From: Bog-756 sp963777665
GTDB taxonomy: Bacteria; Actinomycetota; Acidimicrobiia; Acidimicrobiales; RAAP-2
Direction: 5' to 3'
NCBI GenBank assembly: GCA_963777665.1
Contig: CAVZRJ010000006.1
Span: forward strand, 124,001-188,000
DNA length: 64,000 nt
How positions within the stretch are numbered: position 1 is the stretch's first letter; every line of letters starts with the position of its first letter. Below, one piece after another: positions 36,665 to 45,727 of the stretch. The notes beneath the pieces are model-generated. The model saw only the letters and a program-made list of their open reading frames with translations, searched no databases and was not told where the DNA came from. The translations under genes and the position numbers were made by a program.

Positions 36665-36704
36665 ACTTGTCAGCGATCCTGCCACCTGGTGAACTTGTCG
36701 GCGA
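36665..36704. promoter_or_regulatory. Two 12-bp direct repeats between dinB-like and tetR genes
   Basis: ACTTGTCAGCGA (36665-36676) and ACTTGTCGGCGA (36693-36704) are 28 bp apart, start to start, and flank a small CACC-T-GGTG dyad. They lie in the divergent promoter region and are candidate regulator sites. Confidence 0.4.
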
Positions 36705-36719
36705 ATGGACCGAGGCCAG

Positions 36720-37508
36720 ATGCATGTCGACGTGGACGGAGCAGAGCTCCAACGAAGCACACCGACCGGCGCGTCGGCCACCGGTAACCGGCCCGGTCGG
36801 AGCGACCCGGTGGTCCCGGAGACCGGAGGCCCTCGGGGCGTCCCCGGGGCGGACGAGGAGCCCGACGCCCCGGCGGAGACGGACGGCCGGCGTCTGCGCC
36901 GGGCGCTCAACCGGGAGGCGGTGGTGGATGCCCTGCTCGATCTCTACCGGGAGGGCAATCTCCGCCCCGGAACGGACCTCATCGCGGAGCGGGCCGGGCT
37001 CTCCCCCCGCTCCCTCTTCCGGTACTTCGAGGACACCGACGACCTCGCCGGCGAGGCGGCCCTCCGCCAGCAGATCCGGGCGCTGCCGCTGGTGGTGCTC
37101 GAGGTCGACACGGACGACGCCTTCGACGAGCGGGTCCGGGTCCTGGTGGAGCAGCGGTTCCGTCTGTTCGGCGAGATCGGCAATGCCGCCATGGCGTCCC
37201 GCCTCCGAGCCCCGTTCCACCCGAGGATGGCGGACACCCTGGGCGGGACGAGGGCCTTCCTCCGCGGGCAGGTCCGCACCCTGTTCAGCCACGAGCTCGA
37301 CGCGATGGACGGTGCCCGGGCCGAGGCGGTGCTCGCCGCCGCCGACCTGCTGACCACGTTCGAGTCCTACCAGCTCCTCACCGGCGCCCAGGGTCTCGAC
37401 ACCCAGCAGGCCTCATCCCTCCTGGTCGGCGCCCTGACAGTCCTCCTCTCGCCCGGAGCGCCTGCCGGGTCCTCCGGCAATTCGCCCGACGCGCCACCTG
37501 TCCATTGA
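36720..37508 (+). CDS. TetR-family transcriptional regulator
   Basis: 262 aa from ATG 36720 (GAGG four bases upstream); ATG 36705 is an in-frame alternative. The first ~60 residues are charged and disordered. The helix-turn-helix follows: ALLDLYREGNLRPGTDLIAERAGLSPRSLFRYFEDTDDLAGEA. The C-terminal ligand domain contains RFRLFGEIGNAAMASRLRAPF and is typical of actinobacterial TetRs that respond to small molecules. The likely target is the divergent DinB-like gene or itself. It ends 4 bp before the coaX stop (convergent). Confidence 0.85.
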   Translation: MHVDVDGAELQRSTPTGASATGNRPGRSDPVVPETGGPRGVPGADEEPDAPAETDGRRLRRALNREAVVDALLDLYREGNLRPGTDLIAERAGLSPRSLFRYFEDTDDLAGEAALRQQIRALPLVVLEVDTDDAFDERVRVLVEQRFRLFGEIGNAAMASRLRAPFHPRMADTLGGTRAFLRGQVRTLFSHELDAMDGARAEAVLAAADLLTTFESYQLLTGAQGLDTQQASSLLVGALTVLLSPGAPAGSSGNSPDAPPVH

Positions 37509-37512
37509 CCAC

Positions 37513-38337
37513 CTAGGCCGCTGCGACGTTCCGTTCGAAGATGATCCGAAGGCCGTGGAGGGTGAGCCACGGCTCGACGTACTCGATCTCCTCCGAATAG
37601 GGCGCGATGAGCTCGGAGAGGCCGCCGGTGGCGACGACCGTGCACTCGCCGAGCACCCCCGCGAAACGGCGGCACAGGCCGTCGACCTGGGCCCCGAACC
37701 CGTAGATGGCCCCTGACTGGATCGACTCCACGGTCGATTTGCCGATGACGCTACGGGGTTCGATGAGCTCGACCCGTCGCAGTGCGGCAGCATGGGCGAA
37801 CAGGGCGTCCAGGCTGATCGCCACCCCAGGGGTGATCGCCCCGCCCAGGTACTCGCCGGCTGCGGAGATCGCATCGAAAGTGGTGGCCGTGCCCAGGTCG
37901 ACTACCACGCAGGGCCCGCCGAACAGGTCGTAGGCGCCGACCGCGTTGGCGATGCGGTCGGCCCCGACCTCCTTCGGGTTGTCGTAGAGGATCGGCATCC
38001 CGCTCCTGACCCCCGGCTCGAGGACCACCGAGGGGACGTCGAACCAGCGGGCCACCATCTGGCGGAGATTGGCGGTCACCAGCGGGACCGAAGAGGTGAC
38101 CGCGATGCCGGTGACCGTCTGCGCGAGGTCGAGGCCGTTGAGGCCCAGCAGCTGGGTGAGCAGGAGCGCGTGCTCGTCAGCGGTGCGCACGTCGACCGTG
38201 GAGAGCCGCCAGTGGTGGGCGAGACCGGTGGGCTCGGTGCCGTCCCGGGGGATCGACTCGTCGAGGGGGGCGCTCGGGTCGTCGGCGAACAGCCCGACGA
38301 CGGTGTCGGTGTTCCCCACGTCGATGGCGAGTAGCAC
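37513..38337 (-). CDS. coaX: Type III pantothenate kinase
   Basis: 274 aa. ASKHA fold: DVGNTDTVVGLF at the start (D6 catalytic site), GADRIANAVGAYDLFG, VVDLGTATTFDAIS and YLGGAITPGV. It phosphorylates pantothenate as the first step to CoA and is insensitive to CoA feedback. Start GTG 38337 has AAAGGA six bases upstream; upstream in-frame residues are not conserved. It is the last gene of the leftward panC-nadB-nadC-coaX run, so vitamin B5 synthesis and use are in one transcription unit. Confidence 0.95.
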   Translation of the reverse strand: MLLAIDVGNTDTVVGLFADDPSAPLDESIPRDGTEPTGLAHHWRLSTVDVRTADEHALLLTQLLGLNGLDLAQTVTGIAVTSSVPLVTANLRQMVARWFDVPSVVLEPGVRSGMPILYDNPKEVGADRIANAVGAYDLFGGPCVVVDLGTATTFDAISAAGEYLGGAITPGVAISLDALFAHAAALRRVELIEPRSVIGKSTVESIQSGAIYGFGAQVDGLCRRFAGVLGECTVVATGGLSELIAPYSEEIEYVEPWLTLHGLRIIFERNVAAA

Positions 38338-38365
38338 GGGCGTCCTTTCGAGCCGGAGGCCGGGT

Positions 38366-39253
38366 TCAGGACCGCAGGTCGAAGGCAAGATCGAGCACGG
38401 GCGCTGAGTGGGTCAGGCTCCCCGAGGAGAGCAGGTCGGCTCCGGCCGCGGCGAGCGCCGGGGCTGTGGCGAGGGTGACGCCGCCCGACACCTCGACCAG
38501 GAGATCCGATCGGTCGGCGCGGACGAGGTCGACGGCCGTGACCACCTCGGAGGGGGACATGTTGTCGAGCATCACCACGGTGGCTCGTGCGGCGACCGCT
38601 TCCTTGACCTGGTCGAGCCCGTCGCACTCGACCTCGATCATGCGCCCGGGCCAGAGCCGGCGGGCCCGGGTCACGGCCTCGCCGATCGACACCCCCCCGA
38701 GGTGGTTGTCCTTGATGAGCACGGCCTCGGACAGGCTGCCCCGGTGGTTGTGGCCGCCGCCCGCCCGCACGGCCGCCTTCTCCAGGGCACGCAGGCCCGG
38801 GGTGGTCTTGCGGGTGTCCAGCACGCGTGTCGCCGGGTTTGCCACCCGCACCGCGTCCACGAGCGCCCTGGTGAGGGATGCCACGCCCGACAGGTGTCCG
38901 AGGAAGTTGAGCGCGGTCCGCTCGGCAGTGACGATCGAGCGCAACGACCCCTCGAGGGTGGCCACCACGTCTCCCGGGCCGACCGTCGTCCCGTCGGTCC
39001 GCTCCCAGCGGATGTCCACCGCCGGGTCGATCTGGCTGAAGGTCTCGACGACGCAGGCCCGCCCGGCAAGCACGCCGTGATCCCGGCACATGATGTCGAC
39101 GACCGCCCGGCGCCCCGGAGGGACCAGCGCCGCGCTCAGGTCCCCGAGGGGCAGGATGTCCTCGGCAATGGCCCTGGCCACGGCCTCGACCACTGCCGGG
39201 CGGGGAGGGTCGCATCCCGGTTCCCAGGCGGCCTCTTCCAGACCACCGGTCAC
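38366..39253 (-). CDS. nadC: Nicotinate-nucleotide pyrophosphorylase (quinolinate phosphoribosyltransferase)
   Basis: 295 aa from GTG 39253, overlapping the nadB stop by 4 bp (GTGA). Diagnostic blocks: LNFLGHLSGVAS, DTRKTTPGLRALEK, GGGHNHRGSLSEAVLIKDNH and LLVEVSGGVT. It converts quinolinate and PRPP to nicotinate mononucleotide in de novo NAD synthesis. nadA is not in the window. Confidence 0.95.
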   Translation of the reverse strand: MTGGLEEAAWEPGCDPPRPAVVEAVARAIAEDILPLGDLSAALVPPGRRAVVDIMCRDHGVLAGRACVVETFSQIDPAVDIRWERTDGTTVGPGDVVATLEGSLRSIVTAERTALNFLGHLSGVASLTRALVDAVRVANPATRVLDTRKTTPGLRALEKAAVRAGGGHNHRGSLSEAVLIKDNHLGGVSIGEAVTRARRLWPGRMIEVECDGLDQVKEAVAARATVVMLDNMSPSEVVTAVDLVRADRSDLLVEVSGGVTLATAPALAAAGADLLSSGSLTHSAPVLDLAFDLRS

Positions 39254-40978
39254 CGCCGTCCCCGGTCGGTCGATCGTCCGGCGGGGACCTCCGGGGTCGG
39301 CGGGGTCCGGGCCAGGACCGTGTCGCCCGCCGTGCGCACGATGCGGCAGCGCCACGTGTCGGACAGCGCGGGATAATCGCTGCGGGCGTGGGCCCCCCGG
39401 CTCTCGCGGCGACGGGTCGCAGAGTCGATGACGCTTGCAGCTGCGGTGACCAGGTTGGCCAGCTCACCGTCGGCGCGATCGGTCTGGGTCCCCTCCCCGA
39501 CGGCCCGGGACAGCTCCTCGACCAGTCGACCGGTACGGGCCAACGAGTCGGCGCTGCGGACCACTCCCACGCCTTCGGTCATCGCCCGCTGCAGGCGGTC
39601 GCGGGTCTTGGCCACGTCGGGCCAGGACCCGCCGGCCTCCCCCGCCCCGGACCCGGTCGGCGATCCCTGCGGAACGGCCTCAGCCCAGGGAACGGGATCC
39701 GACTCGACCCGACCGGTGAGCACCGGGGCCAGGACACCGGTGGCCGTCGGGCCGTCGCGCCCGGCGAGGATCGACTCGGCCAGGCGGGCGCCGAAGACCA
39801 TGCCCTCGAGGAGCGAATTCGAGGCGAGCCGGTTTGCACCGTGCACGCCGGTGCAGGCGACCTCTCCGGCCGCCCAGAGGCCGGGCAGGGCCGTCCCCCC
39901 CCAGAGGTCGGTCAGGACGCCGCCGGAGAGATAGTGCGCGGCGGGTGCGATGGGTAGCCAGTCGGTCGCCGGATCGAGCCCGATGGCGGCCAGCGACGCC
40001 GCGATGGTCGGGAAGCGGGAGTCGAAGGAGGCCAGGGCTGTGGCGTCCAACCAGAGGTTCTCCACCCCCTGGGCGCGCATGCGCTCGGCCATCGCGCGGC
40101 TGACCACATCCCTCGGGGCGAGCTCGTCGACGAAGCGCTCACCCCGGGCGTCCCGCAGCAGGGCGCCGTGCCCGCGCAGCGCCTCGGAGAGCAGCGGGCG
40201 GGGCATCGCCGGGTGGTGGAGCGCGGTCGGGTGGAACTGCATGAACTCGACGTCGGCAACGGGGACACCTGCCCGCAGGGCCATGGCCAGCCCGTCGCCG
40301 GTGGCTCCCGCCGGGTTGGTGGTCACGGCGAAGAGCTGACCCGCCCCGCCGGTCGCGAGCACGGTGTGCGAGGCCCGGACCTCGATGAGCCGACCATCGG
40401 CTCCGAGAGCCGCGCACCCCCTGGCACCTGCCGTCCTCGATGAGCAGGTCCAGGGCGAACCACTCCTCGAGGACGGCCGCGACCGATGCGCGTGTCGCAT
40501 CGACCAGAGCGCGCTCGACCTCCGCACCGGTTGCTGCGCCCCCCGCGTGGACGACGCGGGCGGTCGAGTGGCCGCCCTCGCGGGCGAGGGCCAGGTCGCC
40601 ACCGGGCTGGCGATCGAAGACCGCGCCCATCGCCACGAGCTCGTGGACCCGAGACGGGCCCTCGTCCACCAGGACCCGCACCGCCTCGGTGTCGCAGAGC
40701 CCGGCCCCGGCGGCGAGGGTGTCGGCCAGGTGCAGATCGGTCGAGTCCTCGTCCCCGCCGAGCACCGCGGCCACGCCGCCCTGGGCCCAACGGGTGGTCG
40801 ACTGGGAGAGCTCGGCCTTGGTCAGGACGCCGACCCGGAGCCCTCCGCCCCTCGCCCCGCTGCCCCCACCGGACCCGCCCATCGGAGCGGCCAGGCGCAC
40901 CGCGGCCGAAAGGCCGGCGACGCCGCTCCCGAGGACCAGGACGTCGAGGACACCCGGTGGCGGCGGGGACCCGCTCAC
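39250..40978 (-). pseudogene. nadB: L-aspartate oxidase NadB, broken by one +1 frameshift
   Basis: Oxidises aspartate to iminoaspartate for quinolinate synthesis. From GTG 40978 (GTGA overlap with panC) the FAD motif VLVLGSGVAGLSAA, QSTTRWAQGGVAA and REGGHSTARVVHAGG are in one frame. The rest (HTVLATGGAGQLFAVTTNPA, QFHPTALHHP, GEVACTGVHGANRLASNSLLEG) is in the next. The shift is at plus-strand 40406-40417: ...GRCQGVR should continue ALGADGRLIEVR, and one extra base in GTGCGCGGC breaks it. All catalytic blocks survive, so sequence error is likely. Confidence 0.88.
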
Positions 40979-41913
40979 GCTCCGGCGCGCGGGTCGAGGT
41001 TGTCGATGAGGCGCACCGGGCCGACGGTGGCCGCGATGAGCAGACGGAGCGGTCGGGTGCCGGAGAGGTCCGCCGCCGGCTCGAGGTCGTCGGCGCCGAC
41101 CAGGGCGGCGTAGTCGAGCGCCGCTGCCGGCTCTGCGGACACCACCTCCGCCATGACCGCCTCGACGGACGCGGCACACGCCCCGCGGGTCAGCGCGGCG
41201 GCGCCAGAACGCAGTGCCCGTGAGAGCGAGAGGGCGGCCCGCCGCTGGTCGGCCGAGAGGCGGGCGTTGCGACTGGAGAGTGCCAGCCCGTCGCGGTCGC
41301 GCACCGTCCGACAGCCGACCACGTCGACCGGGAGCGAGAGGTCGCGGCTCACCCGCCGCACCAGGGCCAGCTGCTGGAAGTCCTTCTCGCCGAAGTAGGC
41401 CCGGCACCGGGCTGCGGCAGAGAGGAGCTTGACCACGATGGTGGCCACCCCGTCGAAGTGCCCGGGACGGGACTCGCCCTCCCACCGGCGAGCGAGCGGG
41501 GGCACCGACACCGACATGGACGGGGCCTCGGGCCACCCGGGGTACATCTCGGTGACCGCGGGGACGAAGGCCACCGCGGCGCCGGCACCGGCCACCAGGG
41601 CGAGATCGGCCTCGAGCGTCCGGGGGTAGGCGGCCAGATCGCCGGCGTCGCCGAACTGGGTCGGGTTCACGAAGATCGAGACGGCCACCGTGTCGCATTC
41701 GGCGGCGGCCCGTTCGATGAGGGAGCGGTGGCCCGCGTGGAGGGCTCCCATGGTCGGCACCAGGCCCACGGTCCGTCCCGCGCCGCGGGCCGCGTCGAGC
41801 AGGCCGGAGAAGCCGGCGAGCGACTCGACCACCTCCAGGTCGTTCCGAGCGGACGTTCCCGGCGCGGGCGCGGGACGCCCGGTCAGGACCCGGGGGGCGA
41901 GGACCGTGGTCAT
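40975..41913 (-). CDS. panC: Pantothenate synthetase
   Basis: 312 aa from ATG 41913, overlapping the upstream stop by 4 bp (ATGA). HIGH-family motif PTMGALHAGHRSLI, then VSIFVNPTQFG, FDGVATIVVKL, AYFGEKDFQQL and the KMSKS-like GLALSSRNARLS. It condenses pantoate and beta-alanine with ATP. panD, which often follows panC and makes the beta-alanine, is not here; nadB (whose substrate, aspartate, is also PanD's) takes its place. Confidence 0.95.
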   Translation of the reverse strand: MTTVLAPRVLTGRPAPAPGTSARNDLEVVESLAGFSGLLDAARGAGRTVGLVPTMGALHAGHRSLIERAAAECDTVAVSIFVNPTQFGDAGDLAAYPRTLEADLALVAGAGAAVAFVPAVTEMYPGWPEAPSMSVSVPPLARRWEGESRPGHFDGVATIVVKLLSAAARCRAYFGEKDFQQLALVRRVSRDLSLPVDVVGCRTVRDRDGLALSSRNARLSADQRRAALSLSRALRSGAAALTRGACAASVEAVMAEVVSAEPAAALDYAALVGADDLEPAADLSGTRPLRLLIAATVGPVRLIDNLDPRAGA

Positions 41914-42713
41914 GCCACCTGCTCCGCCGCCACCTCGACGTCGGCCGGCGGGGAGTCGTCCACGGCAGTGTCGTGATCGACGGAGGTGCCCAGTGAGAGG
42001 CGCCGGGCGAGACCGACCAGGGCGTCGTAGGCGGCCAGCTCGGTGCGGTGCCCGGGCATGCCGGCAAGCACCTCGCGGTGCCGATCGACCGTCTCCCAGT
42101 CGCCCCGGGCAGCCGGTCCGGTCAGGGCCGCACGCGGGCCGAGGGAGAGGGCGTCCTCGGAGGCCGCCCGCAGGAGGCCGGCGAAGGCGTCGAGGGGGAG
42201 CCCCGCGGTGGCCGCAACCCGCTCGACCTGACCAATGAGGGCCACGAGGTGGTTGGCGGCGATCACCGCTGCGGCGTGGTAGGCGGCGCGGTGCCGGTCG
42301 TCGACCTCGACGGTCCGGCCACCGAGCGACGCGGCCAGCGCCCGGGCTGCCGGGTCGCCGGCCACCGCGAAGGTGATGCCCGAGCGCAGGCGCTCGGAAC
42401 CGATGGCCGGTGTGGGCAGTGGCACCAGGGGGTGGAGCGAGCCGCGCCGGGGGTGCCCCGCGAGGACGTCGAGGCCGAGCGAGCCCGAGAGGTGGATGAC
42501 CGCGGTCGTCACAACCGGTCTGATCCGGGCGGCCACCTCCGCCACGGTGTCATCGGGAGTCGCGATGAGCAGCAGGTCGACGTCTGCGGCCGCGTCGACC
42601 GGAGAACGCTCACGTCCCCAGGCACCCCGCGGGTAGTACCCCCCGGTCGCCTCCAGGGCTGCCATCATCGACCTGCCGGCCCGGCCGGGACCGAGTACGC
42701 GAAATCTGGTCAC
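41910..42713 (-). CDS. DUF2520/Rossmann-fold reductase-like protein (Rv3603c type)
   Basis: 267 aa from GTG 42713 with AAAGGGG upstream. The N-terminal NADP-like fold starts RFRVLGPGRAGRSM, continues DLLLIATPDDTVAEVA, and has VIHLSGSLGLDVL and the HPL motif (GSLHPLVPLP). The C-terminal all-helical DUF2520 domain includes YHAAAVIAANHLVALI. Its position next to panC is conserved in actinobacteria. By homology to ketopantoate reductase-like and pyrroline-5-carboxylate reductase-like proteins it may reduce ketopantoate; this is inference. Confidence 0.82.
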   Translation of the reverse strand: MTRFRVLGPGRAGRSMMAALEATGGYYPRGAWGRERSPVDAAADVDLLLIATPDDTVAEVAARIRPVVTTAVIHLSGSLGLDVLAGHPRRGSLHPLVPLPTPAIGSERLRSGITFAVAGDPAARALAASLGGRTVEVDDRHRAAYHAAAVIAANHLVALIGQVERVAATAGLPLDAFAGLLRAASEDALSLGPRAALTGPAARGDWETVDRHREVLAGMPGHRTELAAYDALVGLARRLSLGTSVDHDTAVDDSPPADVEVAAEQVA

Positions 42714-42781
42714 GAGACCCCTTTCGACGTTCCAGCCCCGGGTGGGTGCCGTTCGCGTCAGAGAATCCGGATGCTTCCGGC

Positions 42782-43282
42782 TCAGAGCATACCCACGACC
42801 CGGACCTCGCCACCAGCGGACGCGACAGCTGCCGGGTCGGCCAGGTCCGGGGCCAGCTCGGCCAGCGGCGCGAGCACGAACCGGCGCTCGCGCCAGCGGG
42901 GATGCGGCACGGTCAGGTGGGGGTCGTCGAGCACGACCCCGTCGATCCAGATGAGGTCTGCGTCGAGGGTGCGGGGTCCCCAGCGCACGCTCCGCACACG
43001 GCCTGCCGCTGCCTCCAGGCGGTGGCACTGCTCGAGGATCCGGTAGGGGTCGGTACCCGGCGAGACGACCAGCTCGACCACCAGGTTGAGGTACGGGCCC
43101 TGGTGGTCGGGACCACCGACCGGGTCGGTCTCGTAGACCTGGGAGACAGCGCTGACCCACGGGTCTCCTCCCGCACGGAGCTGGTCCACCGCCCGGCGCA
43201 GGTGGGCGAGGCGGTCACCGAGGTTGGAGCCGAGGGAGAGGAAGGCCCGTTCGGTCGGTGGCTCGGAGCGCGGGGCGCTCAC
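42782..43282 (-). CDS. folK: 2-amino-4-hydroxy-6-hydroxymethyldihydropteridine pyrophosphokinase
   Basis: 166 aa from GTG 43282, overlapping the folB stop by 4 bp. LSLGSNLGDRLAHLRRAV, VYETDPVGG, PYLNLVVELV, RWGPRTLDADLIWIDG and the closing PHPRWRERRFVLAPLAEL are all HPPK hallmarks. It activates the pterin for FolP. The run folE-folP-X-folB-folK is one overlapping series. Confidence 0.95.
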   Translation of the reverse strand: MSAPRSEPPTERAFLSLGSNLGDRLAHLRRAVDQLRAGGDPWVSAVSQVYETDPVGGPDHQGPYLNLVVELVVSPGTDPYRILEQCHRLEAAAGRVRSVRWGPRTLDADLIWIDGVVLDDPHLTVPHPRWRERRFVLAPLAELAPDLADPAAVASAGGEVRVVGML

Positions 43283-43674
43283 CGATCGCGGGCCACCCGG
43301 ACGCCCACGCTGGCGATGTCCACCGGAAGGGGCGGCCTCAGCTTGCGCAGGGTCACGGTCACCCCCCTGATCCGGGGGTCGACCGCCAACACCGCCCCGG
43401 CGACCTGGGCGGCCAGCCCCTCGAGCAGCCCGAACGAGCGGGGGCCGGCGACAGTGGCCGCCACGACCCCGGCGACAGCGCCGTAGTCGACGGTGTCGGA
43501 CAACCGGTCCGAGGTCCCTGCAGGTCCGAGGTCGACGGACAGGTCGAGGTCGATCTCGAACGGCTGGGCCCGGGTCCGCTCCTCGGGCAGCACCCCGTGG
43601 GTGCCGACGACCCGGAGGCCGCGGAGCTCGATCCGGTCCCCTCCCGCGTGCGCGTCGCCCGCGGCGGGCGGCAT
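43279..43674 (-). CDS. folB: Dihydroneopterin aldolase
   Basis: 131 aa. IELRGLRVVGTHGVLPEERTRAQPFEIDLDL is the tunnelling-fold signature in outline, with DTVDYGAVAGVV, SFGLLEGLA (the catalytic region) and VTVTLRKLRPPL. It cleaves dihydroneopterin to the hydroxymethylpterin used by FolK. ATG 43674 overlaps the preceding TGA by one base (TGATG). Confidence 0.93.
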   Translation of the reverse strand: MPPAAGDAHAGGDRIELRGLRVVGTHGVLPEERTRAQPFEIDLDLSVDLGPAGTSDRLSDTVDYGAVAGVVAATVAGPRSFGLLEGLAAQVAGAVLAVDPRIRGVTVTLRKLRPPLPVDIASVGVRVARDR

Positions 43675-44213
43675 CAGGCGGGGCGCGAGGCGCCGCCGCC
43701 GTGCTGGGCCGGGGCCGGAGCGAGTTGGCCGGCAGCCGCCACGACCTCACGCCCGGCGGGGCCCATGGGGTGCCCGGTCATGTGCTCGAGCACCGTCGTG
43801 GCCTGCGGACCGCTCGGGAGCCGGTCCGACCAGAGCAGGTACCCGGCGATGACCCCCGTCACCCGGTCGCCGAGCTCCTCCTGGTGGACGAGGATCCGCT
43901 CACCGTTGGCCAGCCGGCCGTGGACGTCCCGGTACACCTCGGCCAGCACGGCCCGCACATCGCCGGAGTTGGGCAGCGGGTAGTGCACGCTGGCCAGCTC
44001 CTTCTCCTCGTAGGCCTGCAGGTTGTGGGAGGAGGGCAGCAACGAGACCACCCGGGTGAACCCCTGGACCTGGAGCCAGATGATCTCCTCCTGGCGCCGC
44101 ACCTTGCGGTGGTTGGGAGCGAAGCCGCCGGGTCGCTCGCTCATGGCCAGCCGGTCCTTGATGACCCAGGTGAAGTTGCGCGGGGGGATCCCCGCCGCCC
44201 ATTTGCCCTTCAC
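43674..44213 (-). CDS. Protein-tyrosine-phosphatase-fold protein lacking the catalytic cysteine
   Basis: 179 aa from GTG 44213, overlapping the folP stop by 4 bp (GTGA). The dual-specificity phosphatase fold is readable: NFTWVIKDRLAMSERPG, the GFTRVVSLLPS strand, YEEKELASVHYPLPNSGD with the general-acid region (D85), and the P-loop strand ERILVHQEELGDRVTGVIAGYLLW. The signature HCx5R reads H110-Q111-x5-R117, so the nucleophilic cysteine is glutamine. It should therefore bind phosphate or a phosphorylated ligand without hydrolysing it by the usual mechanism. Why it sits inside the folate operon is unknown; a binding or regulatory partner of FolP/FolB, or of dihydroneopterin phosphate, is inference. 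Confidence 0.75.
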   Translation of the reverse strand: MKGKWAAGIPPRNFTWVIKDRLAMSERPGGFAPNHRKVRRQEEIIWLQVQGFTRVVSLLPSSHNLQAYEEKELASVHYPLPNSGDVRAVLAEVYRDVHGRLANGERILVHQEELGDRVTGVIAGYLLWSDRLPSGPQATTVLEHMTGHPMGPAGREVVAAAGQLAPAPAQHGGGASRPA

Positions 44214-45082
44214 ACTCCGACCTCCGTGCCCGCCATCGATTCGTCTCGACGCCCCGGCGTCTCCATCCGTCCCACCGCACCGGGGTCCACCCGGCCGACC
44301 AGGAACGCCGCCTGCCGAGTCGCTGCGACGTCGTGGACCCGGACCATACCTGCCCCGAGGGCCATGGCCCAGGTGGCCGTGGCCAACGAGCCGGCCAGCC
44401 GATCGGCCACCGCGAGCGGGGTCCCGTCCGGGCCGGCCCCGATCACCCCGATAAATCGCTTCCGACTGGTCCCCACCAGCACCGGGTACCCGGTGGCCAC
44501 AAGGGCGTCGAGCGCCGCGAGCAGGGCCAGGTTGTGGTCGATCGTCTTCCCGAAGCCGATGCCCGGGTCGATCCAGACCTCGGAGACGCCCGCCGCGGTG
44601 GCCTGCTGCGCACGTTCCACGAGCAGGTCGCGGACCTCGACCACGACGTCCCCGTAACGGGGGTCGTCCTGCATCGAGGCAGGGGACCCCTTCCGGTGCA
44701 TGGCGACCCACCCGACCCCCAACCGGCCGGCCACCGGCCAGAGCGATGCCGACACGTCGTTGATCAGCGTGGCGCCGGCGGCCACCGCGGCCTCGGCGAC
44801 CGCCTCCTTGGTGGTGTCGACCGAGACGCGCACGTGCGGCGCGAGGGCGCCGACGACCGGGAGCACTCGGCGCAGCTCCTCCTCCACCGGCACCGGTTCC
44901 GCCCCGGGCCGGGTCGACTCTCCCCCGACGTCCACGATGTCGGCCCCTTCAGCGATCATCTCGTGCCCTCTGGTGATGGCCTGATGACTCTCGAACCATT
45001 CACCGCCATCGGAGAAGGAGTCGGGGGTCACGTTGAGGATCCCCATCACCAGGGCACGCTCCTCTGCTTCGGGGCAGGGCAT
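44210..45082 (-). CDS. folP: Dihydropteroate synthase
   Basis: 290 aa. TIM-barrel motifs: GILNVTPDSFSDGG near the start, DIVDVGGESTRPGAEPV, VSVDTTKEAVAEAA, LINDVSA, IDPGIGFGKTIDHNL and GTSRKRFIG. It condenses the activated pterin with p-aminobenzoate and is the sulfonamide target. ATG 45082 is 7 nt after TACGCT, so the gene also has its own apparent leaderless promoter within the operon. Confidence 0.96.
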   Translation of the reverse strand: MPCPEAEERALVMGILNVTPDSFSDGGEWFESHQAITRGHEMIAEGADIVDVGGESTRPGAEPVPVEEELRRVLPVVGALAPHVRVSVDTTKEAVAEAAVAAGATLINDVSASLWPVAGRLGVGWVAMHRKGSPASMQDDPRYGDVVVEVRDLLVERAQQATAAGVSEVWIDPGIGFGKTIDHNLALLAALDALVATGYPVLVGTSRKRFIGVIGAGPDGTPLAVADRLAGSLATATWAMALGAGMVRVHDVAATRQAAFLVGRVDPGAVGRMETPGRRDESMAGTEVGV

Positions 45083-45089
45083 CGGCCAC

Positions 45090-45095
45090 AGCGTA
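45090..45095 (-). promoter_or_regulatory. -10 box giving a leaderless start for folP
   Basis: TACGCT on the minus strand (45095-45090) then GTGGCCG and ATG 45082, in the 51-bp gap between folE and folP. Confidence 0.45.
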
Positions 45096-45133
45096 AACCA
45101 GCGCGATCCGATCCGCTCCGGCCCGTCGGGCGC

Positions 45134-45703
45134 TCAGCGACCGCGGACGAACTGCATCGCCTCGAACCTGGTCGAGGTGTCGGTCCGGAACAGGCCGCGG
45201 ACCGCCGAGGTGATCGTCGAGGTCCCCGACTTCTTCACGCCGCGCATCGACATGCAGAGGTGCTCGGCGTCGACGACCACCAGGACCCCTTTGGGGTCGA
45301 GGGCCTTCTCGACGGCGTCGGCGATCTCCGAGGTCATGCGCTCCTGGACCTGGAGACGCCTCGCGTACCCGTCGACCAGGCGGGCGAGCTTGGACAGACC
45401 GGTGATGCGGCCGTCCTCGCCGGGGATGTACGCGACGTGCGCCTTCCCGATGAAGGGCACCATGTGGTGCTCGCACAACGAGGCGAAGGGGATGTCCCGG
45501 ACCATGACCATCTCGTCGTGCTCCGCGGCGAAGCTGATCTCGAGGTGGTCTGCCGGGTTCTCGCCGAATCCGGCGAACAGTTCCTCGTACATCCTGGCCA
45601 CCCGGCCGGGCGTCTTGCGCAGCCCGTCCCGGTTCAGGTCCTCGCCGACCGCGGCCAGGATCTCGAGGACGGCCCGCTCGATGCGCTCCTTGTCCACACT
45701 CAT
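45134..45703 (-). CDS. folE: GTP cyclohydrolase I
   Basis: 189 aa from ATG 45703 with AGAGG upstream (GTG 45712 is too close to it). The zinc/catalytic block SLCEHHMVPFIGKAHVAYIP, GLSKLARLVDGYARRLQVQERM and the zinc cysteine in AEHLCMSMRGV are present. It converts GTP to dihydroneopterin triphosphate, the first step of folate synthesis. It lies 24 bp after hpt; ftsH, which normally separates hpt and folE in actinobacteria, is missing. Confidence 0.96.
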   Translation of the reverse strand: MSVDKERIERAVLEILAAVGEDLNRDGLRKTPGRVARMYEELFAGFGENPADHLEISFAAEHDEMVMVRDIPFASLCEHHMVPFIGKAHVAYIPGEDGRITGLSKLARLVDGYARRLQVQERMTSEIADAVEKALDPKGVLVVVDAEHLCMSMRGVKKSGTSTITSAVRGLFRTDTSTRFEAMQFVRGR

Positions 45704-45727
45704 CGTCGGCACACCTCTCGCTCGTGA

